Assembly: GCA_015679605.1 (NCBI GenBank)
Contig: JAAAVE010000185.1
Coordinates: forward strand, 1,245 to 27,668
DNA length: 26,424 nt
Direction: 5' to 3'
DNA from: Podila epigama
Lineage: Eukaryota; Mortierellomycota; Mortierellomycetes; Mortierellales; Mortierellaceae
Shown here piece by piece: positions 13,101 through 21,871 of this stretch (position 1 is its first letter; each line of letters starts with the position of its first letter). The notes under the pieces were generated by a model. The model saw nothing but the letters and a program-made list of their open reading frames with translations, ran no database searches and had not been told where the DNA came from. Made by a program: the position numbers and the translations under genes.

Positions 13101-16100
13101 TTGTATTGCAAAGTATACAGTGTCTTGAAGTTCTCCAAGAGATAGGTCAACGCCTTGGCTCGGATGTTCTTTTCTGTAGGCTCAGCGGCAAGCTTGAGCA
13201 CGGTATCCAATGATGGGTGTGTCAACAAGCCTAGCTCAAGCAGCAGCTTTGCTTCATCTGATGTAGATCTCCATCGACCCTACAAAAAAAANNNNNNNNN
13301 NAATAAACCATTAATCAGTCTGCCTTTGAGTATATGATGTGCGCCGTAAAAAAACACGAAAGAGAAGAAAATGAAAGGAAAGGAAAGGAGCAATACCTTC
13401 CACTCAATTACTGGCAGCCCTAGTTCAGCAAACGTTTCGTTCGGAACATAGAGAGCGTTAGCAGGATACCTGCGAATAGGAACAGGCGGTGGACCTGGAC
13501 TTCCTGGTGTCGCCTCAGCTGACTCGTTCTCAGTCTTTGGCGGTGGTGTTGGAGGCTTGGACAATTCTTCTTTGGGGAAGATTGGGGTCGCTTTGAGTCG
13601 CTTGATCTCCCCAGAGGAGAGGGTATCACGAACCGAGGTCAAGTACTTGACAAGCTGCATATGGTCCCAGCTACCCGCATTCACGAGACGATCAAATACC
13701 AACTGAAGCTCGACACTCTTTCGTGCGCCCATTGACGCAAGAAGTCGCTCAAGTGGCTGCTTCGTGAAGATCATCACGGGCAGGTCGGGGAAGAGGGTCA
13801 CAGACTTAAAATAGGACTCATTGGGTAGCTTCATCCCGTTCTTGGTCGGAATGCACTTCTTCTGCGACAACATCGCCACAATGGCCCTCTGGGCACTCTC
13901 TGGAAGTTGTGACCAACTACGAGAGAGCACCAAGAGTACCTTTTCTGCAAAGTTAGGCGAGACTTCAAACTCGGGGTCATTTACAATAAACTTTGTCCAC
14001 TCCAAAAGACTGAGTTCCTGCCATGACTCGGAAATCCTGAAAAGCTCTGGCTGTGTAAAGGATTTTGTAATATCATAGGGCAAAGTGTTGGGCGGGAGGG
14101 GCATGTCAACTGGAGTCAGCTTTGGATTCACGAACCATTTGAGTGACGACAAAGGTTTGACGGAATCTCCAGAGCAGACCAGCGCCAGCTGAAAGAATGC
14201 GGATATCTCGGGATCAGGGATGACAAACTTTGATTGAAATTCAATCCACCACTTGAGCATAGCGACCATTTGCGTTTCAGTTAGTGTTCTGTTCTCCAGC
14301 TCAGTGAGAACATCTCTGAATGTGATACGTTGCACCTTTCCTGCCTTTTCCATCTTTTCAATAAACTTTTGGCTTCCTTTGTACACATCGGTAGGGATAG
14401 TAGGGAGGAGGCTCAAGAAAGAGGCCATGGTTGGCTCTGGGATCCTGACCTTGTCGAGCTCCTTGACACCATGCGAAGAAAGGATCGAGAGTGGTTGAGT
14501 AGACATGCGGAAGAAATATGCATCAGTATAATGTCCAACTAACGGACTCGGCGTACTAGGATGGAACTGGAACGCTTGAAGTGCATGTAAGGCTCTCTTC
14601 TCCAGCCAGTCTCTGGCGGTCGCTGTTGCCTCGTCGTCAGGCTGATCTGGCTTCTGGTGAGCCAGAATCATTTCGTTGTAAAGGTGGCCAATTTGCGAAA
14701 GCTCATCTAGATATTGACGAGATATGCATAGTTAGATGACCAATATCTCAGAGCTCTCATAGACACGCACAATATACACATATGCATGCACATGGAAAAA
14801 TGAGCACTTCACTCTTTTATCTCATATACCTTCATAGAGCGCCCTCGACAACAGTCCAGCCATGGACAACAGCTCGTGGTTCCAGACTTGAAGACACTTG
14901 TCTACAAAGTCCAGACTCTCACGCTCGACTGTTGGAATAAAACGTCCTGCGACATGACTGCTGAATCCAGTCGTTTGATAGGTTGGGAATCCGATAAAGA
15001 TGCGTCCTTGCTCTGGGAAGGGAACCAGGTCCTTGAAAATGGTCTTGTTCTCGGCCGATGCTTGTTTTTCATCATGTCCGACATACAAAATCTGAATGGC
15101 CGTCTGGCTTGGAGGGTATTTTTTGGTCGTCCGTTCCATTTCATCTGCAAACTTTTTCGACACCTTGACATCGAGGTGGCCAGAGGCCGTCCTCAAGAAG
15201 ATGGTTGTTGTCGTCGTGGTGACTTCACCCAGCCATCGCGATACTTCGAGCCTCGTGGCATCCAGTTGAACACTCTGTAGGTCAACTGATTTTAGCGTAA
15301 AAATCTTTTGTGGTGACGTCAGGAACATGGTCTTTGGCAAGGTCATGGGTCGAGGCTCACGCATCTTTTTCGAGATGTTTAAGAGTCGGTGATGGTTAAG
15401 ATACACAGAAATTTTCCGAAGATTTCCAGTGAATCCTAGCGAACGAGCTAAAAAGGGTGCAAATTCGTCCATATTGAGCATGTCCATGGGCTCACGAAGG
15501 TCCAGCAGGAATGTTGTCCATTCATCTGGCTCATTCTCGTCGGCTGGCACGGGAGCACGCTTTGCGTATAGCTGATCGCTCCGCCAGTAAAAGGCCATGC
15601 ACTCATTTCCAGATGATACACTAACCACAAGAAAAAGCATGGTAGCATCCAAGGAGTGTGAGCAAGTCAAACTGAGAAATGGGACAATAAACTAGAAGAC
15701 CAAAAAAAAATGAATACCCCACAACAATGTACACCTACAATGGTTCCTCACATATCGAAAACAGAGAGTAGAATCCGACGCCAAAGGCTCCAATCTTGGA
15801 CTCGTCTGGGTTTCCTTCAGCAATCTTTTTCAGACGGTTCCAATCTTCTGGTCGAAAGTGCATGCCATTGTTCTTGAAGATGACGCGCGTGATCTTGGCA
15901 TGTAGATTGGGCGCTGATTCATTTGGATTTGATGTGGCGGTTTCAAAGACAATCTCGACACCTTTTGCCCCAGCATCATCTGTAACAAAAAAAAAAAAAT
16001 CATAATAGTTTTTGAGGATGAGCAAAACAAGAAGAAGAAATAGAAGTATAGAGACGCCTATTGTTTCCAACCCTTTTGAGGTGCTTGTTATTTGCGCTAT

Positions 16101-16583
16101 CTTCAACGTGGCAACCTACCAGAGTTTTGCATTAATTCACGATAGACGACATATTCGGCAGAGTACCTGTATAAATTTCCAAACAAATGAGGAGGTCAGG
16201 GCGCAGCAAGTTAAAACAAGAGCCAGATCAAATTGTTGTAGAAAATGCCACGATGAACTCGCTCTACGCTCTACTCGTCAGCAGAGGGATGGTGTTTACC
16301 TGGCAAGGATCTTGTCTATGAGATGACGCTGGTTGACTACGAAGATAGACAGCAGTACAAGAGACAAGAGCGTCAATCTACTGCGAATTCGGATGCACGC
16401 ACAGACATGCAAGAAAGTGCAAAAATAAAGTGGCGAATGCCCTCTTGAGATATACACTCGCTATCCATTTCTTCAAGTCATCCTAGCTACGCTACGATAC
16501 GAACCTTCAACACGCTCCTCAGCTCCTGTCTTGGACAAGACTTGAGAGCGCAGGTTATCCAAGGCGGACTTTTTTGAGGCCAT
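10134..16583 (-). CDS. Large GHKL (Hsp90/sacsin-like) ATPase, DUF3684 type, with CUE-like and HEXXH segments
   Basis: Exons in transcript order are 16583-16505, 16336-16300, 16166-16120, 15979-15739, 15620-14830, 14706-13397, 13279-12955, 12892-11706, 11592-10432 and 10310-10134, giving 1784 aa with all phases closing. The N-terminal ATPase shows the N-box RELMQNSDDAGA (48-59; E49, N53, D56) and lid GAFGVGFYSLFS (118-129), as in Hsp90 and sacsin. The usual DxGxG box reads KNNGMHF (90-96), so its Asp is Asn. A long body matches what I recall of fungal DUF3684 proteins. An Ala/Lys-rich helix (1348-1380) leads to a CUE-like segment (about 1384-1428: VFPD, then LL). A Ser/Pro-rich linker follows, then HELAHNFVGDH (1711-1721), and a short Ser/Pro-rich tail. 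The cellular role is unknown to me; a protein quality-control or chaperone role is inference. Confidence 0.88.
13292..13301. other. Assembly gap (10 N)
   Basis: Ten Ns lie inside the intron 13280-13396 of the large ATPase gene, next to an A run, which is T on the gene's strand. The coding frame on both sides joins cleanly (IEWK then GRWRS), so the gap probably costs only intronic sequence. Its true length cannot be known from here. Confidence 0.97.
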
Positions 16584-17040
16584 GTATGACTATGCTCTGT
16601 CTTTCAGTGGAGGATGATGCACGAATGAGGAGAATAAAAAAAAAAGATAGAGAATGTGTAGAGATATCGGCTGATGTTTTGGACAACGATGGACAGAGAT
16701 GAATGAGATTGACAGATGGGTATTTGATGAAAGAAGTAGGAATGTGGAGATGGCAACAAAAAAAAACCGAAAAGAAAAAAGAGATGGGGTAATGCATGCT
16801 TTTTGCACACTCTCTCTTCTCTTCTCAAAAAAAAAATGTGTCTCCGCAGGTGATCCCATGACGCCACCAATTTTGGTTTTTGACGATGTATTGACGTGGC
16901 CCATTCGTCACCGTCGACCATTCTATCTTCTCTTCCATGCACTTCCATTAGTCATCAACTTCCATTCACTCTCTCAGTATCGCAAACCTTTTGACTGACC
17001 CTGTGCAATTTTGATTCGTCCAGCCGACACCACATTTAAT
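16584..17040. promoter_or_regulatory. Divergent promoter shared by the ATPase gene and UVSSA
   Basis: 457 bp separate the two start codons. A purine-rich (+) half (16610-16790) lies by the ATPase gene. A compact block by UVSSA (16859-16910) contains TGACG at 16859, 16881 and 16892 and its reverse complement CGTCA at 16906. A CCAAT box lies at 16867-16871. TGACGT(16892-16897)-type sites are bound by ATF/CREB-family bZIP factors in fungi. The element assignment is by sequence match only. Confidence 0.55.
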
Positions 17041-20036
17041 ATGGCGCTCAATTTGCAGACAAGAGAAGACCTCTCAAACCTCATTGTTGCTGCTACAAAG
17101 ACTGGAGATCTTTACTTGGACCCTGCTGAGGTCAAGGTAAAAAAAAAGAAGAATACAAACCTACAAGATAAAATGTGGAATGTGTAAATAGAATAGATGG
17201 TAGATGGTAACCATCACGGGATGTGTACTTACTCACAGATCAGTGTATACCCTCTGCGTTCTATTGGGGTCTGTCTATACAGAAAATAAAATCCATCTGC
17301 AAGCGTTCAGATGCCAACGTCAAGGCTGCATATGAACTCCTTATGATTCAACTGCAACGGAAACATTCACAAGTGAGTCTTGTTCATGTATAGAGCGATA
17401 CATAAACGCATGGTCTTTCATGAACATGCCTCTCTTTGCTAGAGCAGAAAGAAGCATTTTTTCGTTTTTTTTTTTTTGCTGACTGCATTTTCGAGGATTA
17501 AAGATTCGTTTCTCTAGCGTGCAATTGATAGCTGAACTCTTTCAGCGCTCTCATGTCTTTCGAGAGTTGCTGGTGGCTGATTATACCATCTTTTTGCAAC
17601 TCACTGTTGGTATCCACCAACATGCATTACCGCCTCCAACAGTGTTTGCTGAAAAGACAAAGCAACTTGCCACCTCTCTTACAAACGAATGGAACACAAA
17701 GTATGGTGCCGTTTACAAGCAGGTAACACCAAAGCGATTTTTTTTTTATGAGCAGCACAGTTATGCGAAACGATCTAACATTTGTGAATCGGATATAATG
17801 AAAAGGTTGCGTTAGGTTATGATTTTCTAAGATACCATCTGAAGATTGATTTTACGAATCTTGTTCCTGTCACAGAAGAAGCGCGGTCAGCAGAGCAACG
17901 AGCTCAAGACGAGAGAAGTAAGCGGATTCGGCAGAAAAAGTATGAGCAAGCCACGGTCCAGATTGAAGACCAGGCATCAGACATTCAAGAAAATATTCGA
18001 AAGATGGTAAAAAAAATGGCAAAACACAGGAAGTGCACAAGTGATTTTTTATTTATCCGTTGCAACACCCCGCCCCCCTGACTGACAGATGATATCTATT
18101 TCTCACTATTCATATGTGTAGAGTTCTTGTTTTGATATCTTGGTCCCAAAGTTGGATGATGAGGATACACTGAACGCAATCTTTAATGCGGAAGAGTCAA
18201 AGGAAAACAACGAGGAAGGCGATGATAGCCATGCATATACAGACGATGGCGACGCGGACACGGCAATGACCAATGATGAAGCCATACTTCGGCATGATCC
18301 AGTAGGTGTCTATGAGAACGCACTAGGATCCTCACGGTACAAGTTGGAAATCAATGTCTCGAAGGATAACCCAGTGGACGTGACTGAATCAGCAGACAAC
18401 TCTGAAGTATTTGCGACATTACGAGAATGCTATCGTTTGATTGTCAAGAAGCACTGGCCACTGGTCATGGGCTGGCTGGATATTCTGATGAAGGTGGATC
18501 AAGGTCCTACTGGCGAAGAACGCGCAAATTATGATAGGATCCTTCGTTTGGTCATTGATTTAAAAAGGGATGTGGCTGATGCCAAAAGTAAGAGTGAGGA
18601 CCTGGGTGTCAATATGGACACCATGTATGGTAGGTTTTTTTATCTTGCTTTTCAAAGAAAAAGGCAGAACCAATCAAGCGTGATGCGTAGGAGGTACGTG
18701 TTATTGAAAGTGCAAGGATTATTATCTTTTTTTTCATATACCTTATTAGGTCCGCAGGATGAAGAGTCGGATGAAGAAAATGACGAGTTTGAGGAGGTGG
18801 ATGTTACATCGTCCACCAGGAGCAAAGCCAAAGGAAAGCAGGTCGATCGAACCGCCCACCCACCAAGGGTTCAAAAGGCACCAAAGAACGCAGTGTTTGC
18901 CATGCTTGGCGAGGAAATTTTGGAGGATGATCCGACATACGCTGGTGGAACCCGTGTCAAGACCGACAGTTCCCGTCAGAAGAGTCAGGCCGAGCTGGCA
19001 AATGTTCACACAATAACAAGTGTAGACAAACAGGATGTCGCCCAACTAGGAGAAGAGTCCAGAGATGGCAAGTCAATTGGAATATGCCCTTGTGCCACAC
19101 ATGAAAAGAATGTCATTATTTTTTTTTCTGATCACGTACTTATCAACACATACTATTCCACTGTAGAACTCTTATCGCGAGCACCAGTGGTTGCATGGGA
19201 CGAGGATTTGGCCATCTGGGACAAGAAAGAAATTGCATTCAACACCTCGGGTTTAGAGTTTGCTCACCGTTTTCTTGGTGTAGGAGATGGAAGCAATCTG
19301 GTGTCAGATGCAACATTGGAAAGAATGAAAATGAGGACAACAGTCTACACTCCTGAAGTCCCCAAAGTTATCAAGGTAGAGAATGGCTTTATTTCATGTA
19401 CTTATTAGATAACCCTACATTCTCCTTGATTATTCCGAATATCATGACCAGTTCTTTTTTGATGCTAACCATCTCTATTACTTCAAGGCCTGTCGATTCC
19501 CCATGAGCAATGGAAAGCTTTGTATGCGCCGTGATCTGGTACGATGCCCGTACCATGGACCAGTCGTTCCACGGGATGAGTTGGGTCAAATCCAGTTACC
19601 ACCTGAAGAGGGTGGCTTTGTTCGGGAAGATGACGACAAGGGATTGAATGATGCGGAGGAGGCTGACCTGATTGCGCGTGCTTACCGAGCCGCGTCGACG
19701 GGAGACACTGGAGCATCTTCAAAGAAATCACGCTTCTTCAAAGACACAAGTACATGGGAAGATATAGAGGACGATGTGCATAATGCACTTGGTCTTGAAA
19801 AGATTGAACAGAAGCGGAGACGGGGCCAAGGCACAGGAGAGCCCGGTGGCAAGAAGAAGGCCAAGAAGCCGCTTTCGGCACTCGTGAATATCACAAAGCC
19901 GCCAGATTCGTCCAAGGTGCGTCTGCAGCGGCATATGGCCAAAAGAGATACTCAACATGCCATTGTTCAGGATCGTGTGAATGAATCGAGTGCAAAGACT
20001 AGAGATTCGAGGCTGAACCTATGGGGAGGAGCTTAA
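17041..20036 (+). CDS. UVSSA: UV-stimulated scaffold protein A homologue (transcription-coupled repair)
   Basis: In animals UVSSA binds stalled RNA polymerase II with CSA/CSB and recruits TFIIH for transcription-coupled nucleotide excision repair. Exons 17041-17136, 17283-17372, 17504-17722, 17806-18006, 18122-18629, 18750-19067, 19167-19375 and 19488-20036 give 729 aa, close to the human length (about 709). The N-terminal VHS-like helical domain includes KSICKRSD, IRFSSVQLIAELFQRSHVFR and VALGYDFLRYH. A central conserved block follows (SCFDILVP, then LIVKKHWPLVMGWLD). An acidic stretch (SDEENDEFEEVD) leads to RAPVVAWDEDLAIW. The C-terminal zinc-finger region has C549, C559, C567 and H570, followed by GPVVPRDELG. 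The tail is basic. The exon 3 start at 17504 restores the family helix and has a CTGAC branch-like site about 20 nt upstream. The sixth intron appears to be GC-AG. Confidence 0.93.
19068..19166 (+). other. Probable GC-AG intron in UVSSA, 99 bp and in frame
   Basis: The sequence reads GATG|GCAAGT ... ACTGTAG|AACTC, the standard form of the rare GC donor. Removing it joins EESRD to ELLSRAPVVAW, matching the spacing of the conserved RAPVV segment. The 99 bp contain no in-frame stop and encode 33 residues with low similarity to the rest (ICPCATHEKNVIIFFSDHVL). Retention would therefore give a 762-aa protein. Confidence 0.7.
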
Positions 20037-20843
20037 GGTAATTGTATTGTATAATATATAAACGCGCCGCTGAAGGTGCTTGAAAGAATATGTAGTAAAA
20101 GAAGAAAGTGATGCCATGTTGGTGAAAGTCGCGTTCTAACATTTAGCATGTTTGAATTATCTCGGACAATGTGCAGTTCTGAAATATGTAACTTGCATAA
20201 CCAGATGTGCAATGGTCTCTATTACAATAGACTATCAAAGGCTGAATGTGTAAAATGCTTTGCTTTAGTTGTTTTATTACGGACAAACCATTTCAAGTGA
20301 ACATTTTGCATTTTGTCTACGATAGATGTAAAAACTGAGGACATGTCTTTCTCTGAAGAAGCCATGCTTTCATTTTGGAAGGGGGCAACTCACTTCTCTA
20401 ATTTGAAAAAGGGAGGTCTATGAGAAAGCGATTAGGAGAAAAAAGGTGCTACAGGTCAGTGGTGGTAGGGACACGAACAGAACACAGAGTTGATGGAAGA
20501 TTCCATTTGAGGGTCTTTCATAAATCGTCTTCCATGTACTTGCATGTACTTTTATGTACTTTCATGTCATTTGTGTATCCAGGAACAGTGAGATGGCAGA
20601 CGAAGGCAGTTGCAGGAAAAGACAGTAGGACGTGTAGGACGGTTGAACGGGTAGGATGGTATGCTGTTGCAGAATGGTCATCATGCAGTAGGATTCACGT
20701 TGTGCTAAAGCAGCAGTAAAAAGTAACATAATGACAAATCAAATGCATAAGGAATGGGGGGTGGGGGAACAACATGACAACTTTGACAATGTTTGTGCAA
20801 AAAGTACCTTTTTGAAAAGACAGACATACTGACCGACCGGGGC

Positions 20844-20891
20844 CTGGCTACCTGGCTACCTGGTTGCCTGATTGCCTGATTGCCTGATGAA
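20844..20891. repeat. 8-bp tandem repeat CTGRYTRC
   Basis: Five contiguous units from 20844: CTGGCTAC twice, CTGGTTGC once and CTGATTGC twice, then a partial CTGATGAA. The sequence drifts stepwise from one end to the other. Confidence 0.88.
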
Positions 20892-21284
20892 CCTTCCTCC
20901 TGTTCTCCTACTCTTCCTCCTCAACCTCATCCTTCTCCAAAAAAGGGGATCGATGCCTTGGATGGACGACAAACACGTCTGTCCTTGTCCTTGGATATTG
21001 AGAGCATTGATGACACCAGGCAGAGAAGAGTTGAAAAGAGTGAAAGAGTACATTCATGGGCAGGGACACTTTTTTTTTTTGTTCCATCCTCATTCTCAGA
21101 AGCATAGTGACCCCTCCCCCCTTCTCCAACATTGCTCTCGTTTGCTCACACATCCTCACATTTGTGTTGTCAGCCAGTCATGTTGATTTATGGTTATGGT
21201 TAGGGCGCAATGCAATGCATCATGTTCATTCTTGACTTTGATGCTTTGATGTGAACAAGCAAAGCGTGATAACAAGAATGATTG

Positions 21285-21317
21285 TGAGTGGGAGTGAGTG
21301 GGAGTGAGTGGGAGTGA
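21285..21317. repeat. 10-bp GAGTGGGAGT tandem repeat
   Basis: Three copies in tandem, G-rich on the + strand. Groups of three Gs are present but only three, so a simple G-quadruplex is not supported. Confidence 0.8.
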
Positions 21318-21394
21318 ACACGGGTGGATGGATGACATGTGTGTATGACAAGGATATCATAATTAAAGCATGACAGGATGGATAGATGGATTAT

Positions 21395-21415
21395 GTCTCT
21401 CTCTCTCTCTCTCTT
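21395..21415. repeat. CT dinucleotide run
   Basis: About ten TC units, followed by further CT-rich sequence to 21470 upstream of the membrane protein gene. Confidence 0.85.
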
Positions 21416-21473
21416 CTCATCTCTTTTCTTCTCTTTGCTTTCTCACACTCACTCTTTTTTTTTTCTTGTTCAT

Positions 21474-21650
21474 ATCCATCTCCACATCCATCTCCACAAC
21501 CATATCCATATCCACATCCATATTCACATCTATATCCATCTCCATATCCATATCCACCTTCATATCCATATCCACCTTCATATCCATCTCAACCTTCATA
21601 TCCATCTCAACCTCCACACCTACATCCATCGCCACCCCCACCGCCACCTC
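21474..21650. repeat. Degenerate CCATNT hexanucleotide tract in a promoter/leader region
   Basis: Roughly 28 hexamers of the type CCATAT/CCATCT/CCACAT/CCACCT with occasional substitutions such as CAACCT and CTTCAT. Higher-order copies of a twelve- to eighteen-base block (CACCTTCATATCCATATC) are visible. In one frame it would read His-Ile/His-Leu alternation, in another Ser-Ile; neither looks like a real protein. The tract ends about 220 bp before the start codon at 21872. Confidence 0.85.
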
Positions 21651-21871
21651 CAGCGAATGTCGCCACTGCCAACTCGGCACCTTCTACTCTCTGTCTTGAC
21701 CTGTTTGTCTGCCCCTCACCTCACCTCGCCCTCATCTTCATCTTCATCTTCATCTCCCGCTTTCCATAACATTCCTACCTGACTCGTCTCCTCAAAACCG
21801 CTCCATCTCACACATACACACACAGACCCAACGCATCAAAAGCATACTTTCATCCAATACATGCACCAAGC

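Larger units (their letters stand above)
20037..21871. other. Intergenic region between UVSSA and the membrane protein gene
   Basis: 1.8 kb with no protein-like frame. The proximal part is AT-rich (UVSSA 3' UTR, with ATAATATATAAA near 20052). Then come CATGTACTT repeats (20533-20565), a G run (20757-20765), an 8-bp repeat (20844), GAGTGGGAGT repeats (21285), a CT run (21395-21415) and the CCATNT hexamer tract (21474). The last about 90 bases are the leader of the next gene. No tRNA signature is seen. Confidence 0.6.

Noticed and set aside
17519-17815. UVSSA exon 3 starting after the CTCTAG at 17518 or the TTTCAG at 17546
   Set aside because: The first gives the wrong phase and the second deletes a conserved helix. 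The acceptor at 17503 (TTAAAG) restores IRFSSVQLIAELF, with a CTGAC branch-like site upstream.
18140-19408. One uninterrupted 422-codon frame in UVSSA
   Set aside because: It runs through introns at 18630-18749 and 19068-19166 because these lack in-frame stops. The inserted residues are Phe/Tyr-rich and break the conserved order, and good splice sites flank both.
21285-21317. G-quadruplex in the GAGTGGGAGT repeat
   Set aside because: Only three GGG tracts are present; a classical intramolecular quadruplex needs four.
21378-21782. His-rich frame (HIHLHIH type) over the CCATNT tract
   Set aside because: It is a translation of the hexamer repeat and the flanking CT run, with no protein-like sequence outside the repeat.
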